Assembly: GCA_963802205.1 (NCBI GenBank)
Contig: CAWDHW010000018.1
Coordinates: 1 to 64,000, forward strand
Origin: DYRB01 sp963802205
GTDB lineage: Bacteria > Pseudomonadota > Gammaproteobacteria > Chromatiales > Chromatiaceae
Direction: 5' to 3'
Length of the DNA stretch: 64,000 nucleotides
The notes under the pieces were generated by a model. It was not told the origin of the DNA. It saw only the letters and a list, made by a program, of their open reading frames with translations, and did no database searches. The position numbers and the translations under genes were made by a program. Shown in pieces: positions 48,161 to 56,677 of the stretch. Numbering within the stretch: the stretch's first letter is position 1; each line of letters begins with the position of its first letter.

Positions 48161-48946
48161 ATGGAGTCGCGAGATACTCGCCCCATTATCATAGGCGGTT
48201 GTTACCGTAGCGGGACCAGTCTCTTACGTCGCATCCTGAACGCTCACGCCCGCATCCAATGCGGACCCGAAGTGAAGTTCTTTCGTGACTACTACGGCGA
48301 TTATTTTAACGACCCCATCAAGCACCTCCGCTTCACGACCTCCGCGCGTTCGATTCTAGATGAGGATGAACTTCTGGATGTGTTGGGGCAGGCCTTCGTT
48401 ACCGTGCATGAGCGCGCTGCGGCGCGAGTCGGTAAGCCCCGATGGGCAGACAAGAATCCGGAGAACGTCCTGTATCTGCGTCAGTGGCAGCGGCTGCTTG
48501 GCGATGGCTGGCTTTTCGTGCACGTTGCCCGTAATCCCCTCGATACGCTCGCGTCCATGAAGGAGACGCCGTTCCCGCTCACTTTGCCAGAGAACCTGGA
48601 ATCCCGTGCCGCCCTTTATGTGCGCTACAATCGGGCTGCCCTGGATTTCGCCGCCGCGCATCCGAGCCGATACTATCGGATCCTTTACGAGGAAATTGTG
48701 AACGCGCCGGTTCCGACGCTGCATGCGCTAATGGAGTGGCTGGGAGAGACCTTCGAGGGCCAACAACTGACGTACAATCAAGCATTCCAGCAGATTGGCC
48801 TAGAAGATCCAAAGGTCGCGCTCACCTCCTCAGTACATACGGAGAGCGTGGGCCGCTGGCGAAATATGCTGACAGAACCCGAAATTGAGGTGATCTGGCG
48901 AGCAACGGAGGCGACCTGGCGAGCGATCGCATCCCCCTTCGGATGA
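48161..48946 (+). CDS. Sulfotransferase family protein
   Basis: A 261-residue PAPS-dependent-type sulfotransferase: 5'-phosphosulfate loop IIGGCYRSGTSLLRRIL (residues 9-25) and 3'-phosphate site FVHVARNPLDTLASM. ADKNPENVLYL and YYRILYEEIV are the other conserved parts. The ATG lies 9 bases after the decayed glycosyltransferase copy. The pairing of a GT2 and a sulfotransferase is thus seen twice in this window. A sulfated glycan is the likely product class, by inference. Confidence 0.88.
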   Translation: MESRDTRPIIIGGCYRSGTSLLRRILNAHARIQCGPEVKFFRDYYGDYFNDPIKHLRFTTSARSILDEDELLDVLGQAFVTVHERAAARVGKPRWADKNPENVLYLRQWQRLLGDGWLFVHVARNPLDTLASMKETPFPLTLPENLESRAALYVRYNRAALDFAAAHPSRYYRILYEEIVNAPVPTLHALMEWLGETFEGQQLTYNQAFQQIGLEDPKVALTSSVHTESVGRWRNMLTEPEIEVIWRATEATWRAIASPFG

Positions 48947-48970
48947 ATGGAAACCAGCCTTCCAGCAATA

Positions 48971-49010
48971 GCCGCAGATCGGGTTAGGCTTCGCTAACCC
49001 GATCTGCGGC
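48971..49010. terminator. Perfect 17-bp inverted repeat between convergent genes
   Basis: GCCGCAGATCGGGTTAG (48971-48987) and its exact complement (48994-49010) flank a GCTTCG loop, between the sulfotransferase and menC ends. There is no clear T-run on either side; it probably ends transcripts from both directions or protects 3' ends. Confidence 0.6.
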
Positions 49011-49018
49011 CTCGGGGC

Positions 49019-50110
49019 TCAAGTCTCGGGCGAGAAGCCGCTCCCCGGGTCGGACGGGACCGCGATCCAACCATTCCCCGGGCGCGGCGGCCCCCCCAGG
49101 TCGCGGGCAAGCCATTGGGCCGTAGCAAGCCCCTGAGGAATGTCTGCGCCCAAGGCCGCGGCGAGTGCGACCGTGGGCCAGAGCCCAGCGGCGGACTCGA
49201 TCAGGCCGGTCAGGACCAGCTCCAGGCCGGAGGCCCTGGCTCGAGCGGCCAGGGCCAGGGTCCGCCCCAGGCCGCCGACTACAGCGGGCTTCAGCACCAG
49301 CCGGCGCACCGGGAGGGCCGCCAGGTCCCAGGCGGACCCCGGGCGGTGCAGGGACTCGTCCAGGGCCAGGGGGAACCCGACCTCGGTCTGGAGGCGGCGC
49401 AGGTCTGCATCGCCAGGGTCGCGCAGGGGCTCTTCCAGGGACTCCACCTGGAGCCCTGAGCGCTCCGCGAGGCCCATGAGGCCCGCCGTCATCCGCTGCG
49501 CCTGGGCAAGGGTCCAGGCACCGTTGGCGTCGAGGCGCAGGGCCACGCCGGAGGGGAGGTGCGGGGCCAGGGCCGCAAGCCGGCGCAACTCCTCCCCGGG
49601 TGGGGCAAGGCCAATCTTGACCTTGAGTACGCGGTAGCCCTCGGCGGCCGCAGTCGCCAGGTCCGTCGGGGCCAGGTCCCCGAGGGCCCCGAGGACGGCG
49701 TTGACCGGGACCCGATGCGCCGAAGCGGGATTGAGCCAACGGGCCAGCGGAATCTCCGCGCGGCGGGCCGACAGGTCTGCCAGGGCGCACTCGGCGGCGT
49801 AACGGGCAGCAGGCGCCGGTTCGGCAGTCCAGACAGAACCCGTTGCGTCACCCGCCTCCGCCAGGTCGGCCAGGACCGAGCACAAGGGGCGCCTCAGGCC
49901 GCGCCCGCGCCAGGCATTCAGCCAGTCCCAGGCGCCCGCGGTCTCCTCGGTCCCGGCCGCCGGGAGCGGGGCGCAGTCGCCATAGCCGAAGAGTCCCCTC
50001 GATCCGACCCGCAAAAGCCAACCGCGGCGTTCGCCAAGGCCCCCTCGGGCGCTGCGCCAAGGGCGGGTCAGGGGCAGCCGATAGGGGATGAGATCGATGG
50101 TCTCGATCAC
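49019..50110 (-). CDS. menC: o-Succinylbenzoate synthase (MenC)
   Basis: A 363-residue enolase-superfamily enzyme with the catalytic set in order: VLKVKIGL (Lys base), ALRLDANGAWT (Asp), VESLEEPL (Glu), LALDESL (Asp) and RLVLKPAVVGG (second Lys). It dehydrates SHCHC to o-succinylbenzoate in menaquinone synthesis. The N-terminal capping domain and length are normal. It is third in the minus-strand cluster menB-menA-menC, 37 bases after menA. Confidence 0.93.
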   Translation of the reverse strand: MIETIDLIPYRLPLTRPWRSARGGLGERRGWLLRVGSRGLFGYGDCAPLPAAGTEETAGAWDWLNAWRGRGLRRPLCSVLADLAEAGDATGSVWTAEPAPAARYAAECALADLSARRAEIPLARWLNPASAHRVPVNAVLGALGDLAPTDLATAAAEGYRVLKVKIGLAPPGEELRRLAALAPHLPSGVALRLDANGAWTLAQAQRMTAGLMGLAERSGLQVESLEEPLRDPGDADLRRLQTEVGFPLALDESLHRPGSAWDLAALPVRRLVLKPAVVGGLGRTLALAARARASGLELVLTGLIESAAGLWPTVALAAALGADIPQGLATAQWLARDLGGPPRPGNGWIAVPSDPGSGFSPET

Positions 50111-50147
50111 GTCGGGTCTGCGGCCCGGACCTGCGGGGTAGAACCGA

Positions 50148-51041
50148 TCACGACGCCCCCGGCAGTGCCAGCCCCAGGGCGAGCAGGGCGACGAGCAGTG
50201 CCTGATAGCCCCCGGTCGCGCCCAGCATGGGGTTGAGCCCAGCGCCGCCCGGGCCGCGAAACAGGCGATGGCTCAGGGTCAGGGCGAGTGGCAGGGCCGC
50301 CAGCACCAGCCAGGGGCGCCCGGGTAGCCCAGCCGCCAGAAGGATCGGGAAGGGGCCAAGTAACAGGGCGGAATAGAGCCACCGCGCCCTGTATGGACCT
50401 ATGACTTGGGCCAGGGTCCGGCGCCCCGCGGCGCGGTCCGTCTCCAGGTCACGGTAATTGTTGAGCAGGAGCACGGCGGCGGCGGGGAGGCCCAGTGCCA
50501 GCCCGACCAGCCCCGCCTCCCACCCCTGGCTCAAGGTCTGGAGGTAGTGACTCCCCCACACCGCCGCTACCCCGAAGAAGGCCAGGACAAAGACCTCGCC
50601 GAAGGGGCCATAGGCGATGGGTCGCGGCCCCCCGGTGTAGGCCCAGCCCGCGGCCAGGGAGGCGAGCCCCAGGGCCACGATGGGCCAGCCCCCGCGCAGT
50701 GCCAGCAGGACGCCGATGGCGAAGGCCAGCGCGAAGACCATATATGCAGCCGTCTTGACCTGGGCCGGGGTAAACCACCCCTGGGCCGTGGCACGGGGCG
50801 GGCCTAAGCGGGCATGGGTATCGGTCCCGCGTTCGAAGTCGGCGGCGTCGTTGTGCAGGTTGGTCCCGGCCTGGATCGCCACGCTCGCCAGCAGGGTCAG
50901 CAGGGCCGTGTAGATGGCAAGTCGGCCGGTCTGCGCAGCCGCAAGGGCGACTCCTGCGACCACCGGCGAAGCGGCCAGCAGGAGGGTCTTGGGGCGTGTG
51001 GCCTCAATCCAGTGGGTGACACATTCACCTGGATCAGACAT
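50148..51041 (-). CDS. menA: 1,4-Dihydroxy-2-naphthoate polyprenyltransferase (MenA)
   Basis: A 297-residue UbiA-superfamily membrane protein with eight or nine helices. The first Asp-rich motif is NLHNDAADFERGTD (about residues 61-74) and the second is NNYRDLETDRAAGRRTLAQ. It attaches the prenyl chain to DHNA to make demethylmenaquinone. It starts 13 bases after menB, so the two are co-transcribed. It opens with HWIEATRPKTLLLAASPVV, typical of MenA. Confidence 0.93.
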   Translation of the reverse strand: MSDPGECVTHWIEATRPKTLLLAASPVVAGVALAAAQTGRLAIYTALLTLLASVAIQAGTNLHNDAADFERGTDTHARLGPPRATAQGWFTPAQVKTAAYMVFALAFAIGVLLALRGGWPIVALGLASLAAGWAYTGGPRPIAYGPFGEVFVLAFFGVAAVWGSHYLQTLSQGWEAGLVGLALGLPAAAVLLLNNYRDLETDRAAGRRTLAQVIGPYRARWLYSALLLGPFPILLAAGLPGRPWLVLAALPLALTLSHRLFRGPGGAGLNPMLGATGGYQALLVALLALGLALPGAS

Positions 51042-51054
51042 AGGATGCCCTCAT

Positions 51055-51918
51055 TCAGGGCCGCCGCGGGAATCGGTCGAAGTCCGGCGGCCGTCCTTCC
51101 AGGAAGGCATCGCGCCCCTCCTGGGCCTCATCCGTGGTGTAGAAGAGCGCGGTGGCATTGCCCGCCAGTTCCTGGATCCCGGCCAGTCCGTCGGTGTCGG
51201 CATTGAAGGCGGCCTTGAGACAGCGCAGCGCCGTGGGGGAGAGTCGCAGCATGTCCCGGCACCAGTCCACCGTCACTGCCTCCAGCTCGGCGAGCGGGAC
51301 CACGGCGTTGACCAGGCCCCAGTCCAGGGCCTGGGGGGCATCGTACTGGCGACACAGGAACCAGACCTCCTTGGCCCGTTTGAGTCCGATGGTACGGGCG
51401 AGCAGCCCCGCCCCGAGTCCGGCGTCGAAGCTCCCCACCCGGGGCCCGGTCTGACCGAAGCGGGCGTTGTCCGCCGCAATGGTCAGGTCGCAGACCAGGT
51501 GCAGGACATGGCCCCCGCCGATGGCGTAACCCGCCACCATGGCCACCACCGGCTTGGGCAGGGTGCGGATCTGGCGCTGGAGTTCCAGGACATTGAGGTG
51601 CTGCACGCCCGCGCTGTCGCGGTAGCCGTCCTCCCCGCGGACGCGCTGGTCGCCCCCGGAGCAGAAGGCCAGGTCCCCGGCACCGGTGAGAATGATGGCC
51701 CCGATCTGGGGGTCCATATGGGCGCGGTGGAAGGCATCGATCAGCTCGCGCACCGTCTCTGGGCGGAAGGCATTGCGGACCTCCGGGCGGTTGATGGTGA
51801 GCTTGGCGATGCCCTCTGCCTGGCAATAGAGAATGTCCTGGTAATGCAGGCCCTTGGGAGTCTCCCAGGCGATGGGGGCGCGCGGCCCCTCGGGACTCTG
51901 GTGTGGCGATAACGGCAT
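51055..51918 (-). CDS. menB: 1,4-Dihydroxy-2-naphthoyl-CoA synthase (MenB)
   Basis: A 287-residue crotonase-fold enzyme. Oxyanion-hole regions are ILTGAGDLAFCSGGDQRVRG and YAIGGGHVLHLVCDLTIAA, the conserved active-site part is FGQTGPRVGSFDAG, and the C-terminal end is QEGRDAFLEGRPPDFDRFPR. These are hallmarks of MenB rather than generic enoyl-CoA hydratases. It closes the second ring of the naphthoquinone. First gene of the menBAC cluster. Genes for MenF, MenD, MenH and MenE are not in the window. Confidence 0.95.
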   Translation of the reverse strand: MPLSPHQSPEGPRAPIAWETPKGLHYQDILYCQAEGIAKLTINRPEVRNAFRPETVRELIDAFHRAHMDPQIGAIILTGAGDLAFCSGGDQRVRGEDGYRDSAGVQHLNVLELQRQIRTLPKPVVAMVAGYAIGGGHVLHLVCDLTIAADNARFGQTGPRVGSFDAGLGAGLLARTIGLKRAKEVWFLCRQYDAPQALDWGLVNAVVPLAELEAVTVDWCRDMLRLSPTALRCLKAAFNADTDGLAGIQELAGNATALFYTTDEAQEGRDAFLEGRPPDFDRFPRRP

Positions 51919-52148
51919 GGATCACCTGGGTGTGGCTGGGACTGGGGTGCGAGGATCGCCTGCTACCCGTCTGCTTGGCTGCGACCGGCCACTTTCACCG
52001 AGCGGGACTGGGTTTGCAACCCCGGGGTCTATGTGGTCCCGGCGTCGATCGCCGGAACGACCCTGCCTTGATTCCGTCCCATGTGGCGGCATGTCGGCCG
52101 CTGACCTGGCCCTGACCCTGACCCTGCCCGTGACCCGGAGCCTGCACC

Positions 52149-52451
52149 ATGAAAAACAATCGACTGGACGCAACGGCCATCGAGCACGCCCTGGAAGCCC
52201 TGAACGCCGCATCAAAGGCCCCCTGGGGACTCTGCCAGGGCAAGCTGAACAAGGAGTTTCACTTCAAAAACTTCGTCGAGGCCTTCGGTTTCATGACCCG
52301 GGTCGCCTTGGTGGCGGAGGCCATGAACCACCACCCGGAGTGGTGCAACGTCTACTCAACGGTACGGGTAGACCTCGCCACCCACGATGCCGGCGGTATC
52401 ACCGAACTGGACTTCGCCCTGGCTGAGCGCATCGAGGCCCTGGCTGGGTAG
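52149..52451 (+). CDS. Pterin-4a-carbinolamine dehydratase-like protein
   Basis: A 100-residue single-domain protein with the family block FKNFVEAFGFMTRVALVAEA and MNHHPEWCNVYSTVRVDLAT, holding the HHP motif at the active site, and the HDAGGITELDFALAERIE end. It recycles oxidised pterin cofactor after aromatic hydroxylation, or serves in folate/molybdopterin side reactions when no hydroxylase is present; none is seen here. Its ATG is well defined, and it is convergent with ppk1. Confidence 0.9.
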   Translation: MKNNRLDATAIEHALEALNAASKAPWGLCQGKLNKEFHFKNFVEAFGFMTRVALVAEAMNHHPEWCNVYSTVRVDLATHDAGGITELDFALAERIEALAG

Positions 52452-52463
52452 ACCGCGGGGCGG

Positions 52464-54710
52464 TCAGTCCGAAGTCGCCCCCTTGGCCCGCCACTGGAAA
52501 TGGCTCAGGAGCCGGGAGCGCATCTTTTTCTCCTTGTGCTTTCCGGCGGCGGCGACACGCTTCTCGGCCACGCCGATGAGGGTGTCCTGTGCCCCCTTGG
52601 CGGTGTCGTCGGGCGAGCGGCGCTGGATGTAGGTCCCGTCGGATTGCATGTCCCAGGCCGAACGCTGGTCGGCGAGCTGCACGTCCAGGATCAGGCGCAA
52701 TTCCTGACGCAGCTCCGGGTGTTCTACCGGGGCATGAACCTCCACGCGGCTCTCCAGGTTGCGGCCCATCATGTCCGCCGAGCCGATGAAGTACTCCTCG
52801 TCGCCGCCGTTGCGGAAGTACATGATGCGCCCGTGCTCCAGGAAGCGCCCGACGATGCTCACCACCCGCGCCTTCTCGCTCAAGCCCGGGATGCCCGGGC
52901 GCAAGCGGCAGGTGTCGCGCACGATCAGGTCCACCTTGACCCCGGCGCGGCTCGCCTTGTACAGGGCGCGGACCACGTCCTTATCCTCGATAGCGTTCAT
53001 CTTCATCTGCACGCAAGCGTCGCCGGTGTGCTCCTGGTGGCGGATCTCCCGGGCGATACGGTCCAGGATGCCGCTCTTGAGCATATAGGGCGCGGCGAGG
53101 ATCTTGCGGTAGGAGGGCGGCGGGGAGTAGCCGGTCAGGTAATTGAACAGCTCCGTGAGGTCCTGGCCTATGGCCTCGTCGCAGCCAAGCATGCCGAAGT
53201 CGGTGTAGAGCTTGGCGGTCCCACCATGGTAGTTGCCGGTGCCGATGTGGTAGTAGCGGCGCAGTTGCGAGTAATCCCGGCGCACAACGAAGATGAGTTT
53301 GCTGTGGGTCTTGAGCCCCATGACCCCGTAGGTGACGTGGATGCCCTCGGCCTCCAGGCGCCGCGCCCAGACGATGTTGGCGGCCTCGTCGAAACGGGCC
53401 TTGAGTTCCACCAGGACCGCGACCTGCTTGCCGTTGCGTGCCGCCTGCACCAGGGAGTCGAGAATCCCACCGCCGGAGGTGCGGTAGAGGGTCATCTTGA
53501 TGGCCAGAACCTTGGGGTCGTCCGCCGCTGTGCGCAGGAAGCGCTCCACGGTGGTGGAGAAGGACTCGTAGGGGTGCTGTAAGAGCAGCGGGCCCTTCTC
53601 GCGGATGATGTGGAAAATGTTGCGCCGGTCGTTGGCCAGGACCGGGTGGTCGCCGGGGCGATGGGGGGCGTCATGCAGTTCCGGGATCTCCAGGAAGGCC
53701 AGCTCGAAGAGGTCGCGCATGGCCATCATGCCCTCGACCTCGGCCACGTCCTGCACCTCGTCGAGTCCCAGCTCCGCCGCCAGCATACCGCGGTGGATCG
53801 GGTCCATGCCGGCCTGGACTTCCAGACGGACTATGGGGGCGAAATGGCGCTCGCGCAGTTCCGTCTCGATCAGCTCCAATAGGTCGTTGGCAGCCTCCTC
53901 GGAGGGCTCGACGATGGCGTTGCGGGACACCCGAAACAGGGCGCAGGTGGCAATCTCCATACCTGGGAAGAGCATGTCCAGGTTATTGACGATGAGGTCG
54001 TCCAGGGTCACGAAGGTGTTTTTCCCGTCCGCCTGGATCAGGCGCTTGGAGACCTCCTTGGCCACCGGGACCTTGATCCTGGCCATGTAGGTCTCGCCGC
54101 CGCCAGGGAAGCGGAGCGTCACCAACAGGTTGAGCGCCAGGTTGGAGATGAAGGGAAAGGGGTGGGCCGGGTCCATGGCCAACGGCGTGATCATGGGGAA
54201 GATGTTGGTGGAAAAATGCTCCCGCAGGCGCGCCTGGGCATCGGCAGCCAGGTCCTTGAATTTGACCAGGCGGATGTCCTTGGCCTCCAGCAGGGTCATG
54301 AGGTCGTCGAAGATGCGCTTCTGGTCCGCCTGGATCTCGCGGATCACCGCCAGACAGTCGCGGATCTGCTCGGTGGGGGTGCGGCCGTCTACCGACAGGG
54401 TATGCACCCCGGCGGCAATCTGCTGCTTCAGGCCACCGATGCGCTTCATGAAGAACTCATCGAGGTTGTTACTGACGATGGCCAGAAATTTGACCCGCTC
54501 CAGGAGGGGGTTACGCGGGTCGTCGGCCTCGTGCAGGACCCGCCGGTTGAAGGCGAGCCAGGTCAGCTCCCGGTTTAGATACAGGGCCGGGGCATCGAGA
54601 TCGACCGGATCCGGCTGAGCCGCACTTGGCGCATGGCCGACGACCCGCTGTGGCTCGGGGTCGCACGCGGTATCCGGATTGGAAAGGGTTTCGCTACCAG
54701 TGTCGCTCAT
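52464..54710 (-). CDS. ppk1: Polyphosphate kinase 1 (PPK1)
   Basis: A 748-residue PPK1 with the N-domain start YLNRELTWLAFNRRVLHEA, RVKFLAIVSNNLDEFFMKR, and the catalytic C-domains with His in MGLKTHSKLIFVVRR and HIGTGNYHGGTAKLYTDFG. The autophosphorylated His lies in the first of these. It makes polyphosphate reversibly from ATP. The start at 54710 is chosen; 37 further upstream codons are open but not conserved and Arg/Pro-rich. The N-terminal ~40 residues before the conserved region are a variable acidic extension. Confidence 0.95.
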   Translation of the reverse strand: MSDTGSETLSNPDTACDPEPQRVVGHAPSAAQPDPVDLDAPALYLNRELTWLAFNRRVLHEADDPRNPLLERVKFLAIVSNNLDEFFMKRIGGLKQQIAAGVHTLSVDGRTPTEQIRDCLAVIREIQADQKRIFDDLMTLLEAKDIRLVKFKDLAADAQARLREHFSTNIFPMITPLAMDPAHPFPFISNLALNLLVTLRFPGGGETYMARIKVPVAKEVSKRLIQADGKNTFVTLDDLIVNNLDMLFPGMEIATCALFRVSRNAIVEPSEEAANDLLELIETELRERHFAPIVRLEVQAGMDPIHRGMLAAELGLDEVQDVAEVEGMMAMRDLFELAFLEIPELHDAPHRPGDHPVLANDRRNIFHIIREKGPLLLQHPYESFSTTVERFLRTAADDPKVLAIKMTLYRTSGGGILDSLVQAARNGKQVAVLVELKARFDEAANIVWARRLEAEGIHVTYGVMGLKTHSKLIFVVRRDYSQLRRYYHIGTGNYHGGTAKLYTDFGMLGCDEAIGQDLTELFNYLTGYSPPPSYRKILAAPYMLKSGILDRIAREIRHQEHTGDACVQMKMNAIEDKDVVRALYKASRAGVKVDLIVRDTCRLRPGIPGLSEKARVVSIVGRFLEHGRIMYFRNGGDEEYFIGSADMMGRNLESRVEVHAPVEHPELRQELRLILDVQLADQRSAWDMQSDGTYIQRRSPDDTAKGAQDTLIGVAEKRVAAAGKHKEKKMRSRLLSHFQWRAKGATSD

Positions 54711-54951
54711 GGTGGGGCTTCTGCGTGGAGGGGGCGCGCGGCATTCTACCAAGCGGGCCACGATCCTGCGTGCGGGTGTCGCGGGTCTGGCATATCTCGA
54801 CAGCCAAGCCGTTTGAGCCAAGGGGGGGGGCAGCCGCCTGGTCCAAAATCCCCTTGGGCTGCGAGGCTGGACCTGGTGTAGAGTCCCACCGTCGTCATGC
54901 GCGATGTTGGCTGGCTCGCCGCTGGACCAGTCACCTTATGATCCCGAACCC

Positions 54952-55962
54952 ATGCAGGACCAGCACGACACCATCTTCCCCCAAGCGAACGACGCCAGCC
55001 TCGCCTTGGGTCCGTTTCTGGAACGCCTCGGGGCAGCGGGTTTTGCCCCCTGGGTCCCTGTCCTGGCGGGGCTCACGGTACAACGCCTGGACCCCGTGAC
55101 CCACGGCGATCTGCCGCGCTGGCTGGCCGCCCTGGAGGCCATGCCCAGGCCGACACCCGGCGTCGTGAGCCTCAATGCCCCGGCCGTTGGCGTTGCCGGT
55201 GTAATCGATCCGCAAGACCAGTCCCGTCTGCGCGAGGCCCTGATGGTCCTGCACCCCTGGCGTAAGGGGCCCTACCGGCTCCACGGGGTGGCCATCGACA
55301 GCGAGTGGCGCTCGGACTGGAAGTGGGACCGCCTCGCCCCGTACCTGTCGCCCCTGGCAGGCCGCCGGGTCCTGGATGTAGGCTGCGGCAACGGTTACCA
55401 CGCCTGGCGCGCCCTGGGGGCTGGGGCCGATCTGGTCCTGGGGATAGACCCGACCCTGCTCTCGGTCATGCAGTTCCTGGCGGTCGCCGGGCTCATGGGC
55501 GAGCCGCGGGTGGCGGTTCTGCCCTTGGCCCTGGAGGACCTGCCTCCGGGCATGACCGGCTTTGACACGGTGCTGTCGATGGGGGTGCTGTATCATCGCC
55601 GCGCACCCCTGGACCACCTGCGGCGCCTGCACCGGCTGCTGCGTCCGGGCGGGGAACTGGTGCTGGAGACGCTGGTGATCGAGGGCCCAGCCGGCCAGGT
55701 CCTGGTACCGGCGGGGCGTTACGCCCGGATGCGCAATGTCTGGTCCATCCCGACCCCCGCGACCCTGGAGACCTGGGTCGCCGATTGTGGCTACCGGGAG
55801 GTGCGGGTGGTGGATGTGACCGCGACGACAGGGTCGGAGCAGCGTCGCACCGACTGGATGCGCTTCGAGTCCCTCCCGGATGCGCTGGACCCGGTGGACC
55901 CGGGCCGGACCCTGGAGGGGCTGCCGGCGCCCCGTCGGGCCCTGGTGGTCGCTTCTGTATGA
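54952..55962 (+). CDS. cmoB: tRNA U34 carboxymethyltransferase (CmoB)
   Basis: A 336-residue CmoB: conserved HPWRKGPYRLHGVAIDSEWRSDWKW in its pieces (WRKGPY, IDSEWRSDWKWDR), SAM-fold motif I RVLDVGCGNGYHAWRALG, GIDPTLLSVMQF and the catalytic-region SMGVLYHRRAPLDHL. CmoB uses carboxy-SAM to turn 5-hydroxyuridine at tRNA position 34 into the cmo5U form. CmoA, which makes the cofactor, is not in the window. ATG 54952 is preferred; another ATG exists 16 codons upstream. Confidence 0.93.
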   Translation: MQDQHDTIFPQANDASLALGPFLERLGAAGFAPWVPVLAGLTVQRLDPVTHGDLPRWLAALEAMPRPTPGVVSLNAPAVGVAGVIDPQDQSRLREALMVLHPWRKGPYRLHGVAIDSEWRSDWKWDRLAPYLSPLAGRRVLDVGCGNGYHAWRALGAGADLVLGIDPTLLSVMQFLAVAGLMGEPRVAVLPLALEDLPPGMTGFDTVLSMGVLYHRRAPLDHLRRLHRLLRPGGELVLETLVIEGPAGQVLVPAGRYARMRNVWSIPTPATLETWVADCGYREVRVVDVTATTGSEQRRTDWMRFESLPDALDPVDPGRTLEGLPAPRRALVVASV

Positions 55963-56077
55963 TGGCGGCAGCGGGTATCGGTTCGGTTTGTCTCCCTCAA
56001 TCGGGAGAGGGCGCCATGATCGGATCGGAGGTTCCCTTGATCCGCCAACCAAGCAAATGCGCAACGCACCTCGGAAC

Positions 56078-56677
56078 ATGACCGGCTTCGTAGACACCAT
56101 GAGGCTCAAGGGGCAGGGAGAAGAGGATTCCTGGTTTGCCCGCCACGACCGGGAACTGGTCGATGCGTTGCACCATAAGCCACAGGTGCCGAATCAGGCC
56201 CTGACCATCGTCTCCGGTGGTCAGACCGGGGTGGACCGCGCCGCTTTGGATGCGGCCCTGGCCTTGGGACTCACGGTGGGGGGCTGGTGCCCCTTGGGCA
56301 GGCGGGCGGAGGACGGGCCCATCCCAGGGCGCTACCCCCTGCGGGAGACACCGGCGCAGAGCTATGCCAAGCGTACAGCGTGGAATGTGCGCGACTCGGA
56401 CGCGACCCTGATTCTCTACCGTGGGGTACTGATCGGTGGCAGCGCCCGCACCGCGGAGCATGCGGCGCGCCTCGGGCGTCCACTGCTGACCCTGGACCTG
56501 GACGCGGCCCCGGATCCGGCCGTGGCGGCCGACTGGGTCCGGCGACAGGGGGTAAGGGTGCTCAATGTCGCCGGCCCACGGGAGTCCGGCGCCCCCGGGA
56601 TCTATGCCCAGGCCCTGGCCTGGCTGCGGGCCTTGTTCGAGGCCCTCGCCAGGCCAGAGAAAGGGCTCCCCGGATGA
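56078..56677 (+). CDS. YpsA/putative molybdenum carrier-like protein with N-terminal extension
   Basis: About 199 residues. From residue 45 the sequence is the putative molybdenum carrier/YpsA-like Rossmann domain: LTIVSGGQTGVDRAALDAAL, LTVGGWCPLGRRAEDGPIPG, RTAWNVRDSDATLILY and GGSARTAEHAARLGRPLLTL. Ahead of it is a ~40-residue charged helical segment (GQGEEDSWFARHDRELVDAL) that most members lack. The start is uncertain (ATG 56078 or 56099). Its stop overlaps the mrpA start (ATGA), so it is translationally coupled to the Mrp operon. Ligand and role are unproven. Confidence 0.75.
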   Translation: MTGFVDTMRLKGQGEEDSWFARHDRELVDALHHKPQVPNQALTIVSGGQTGVDRAALDAALALGLTVGGWCPLGRRAEDGPIPGRYPLRETPAQSYAKRTAWNVRDSDATLILYRGVLIGGSARTAEHAARLGRPLLTLDLDAAPDPAVAADWVRRQGVRVLNVAGPRESGAPGIYAQALAWLRALFEALARPEKGLPG

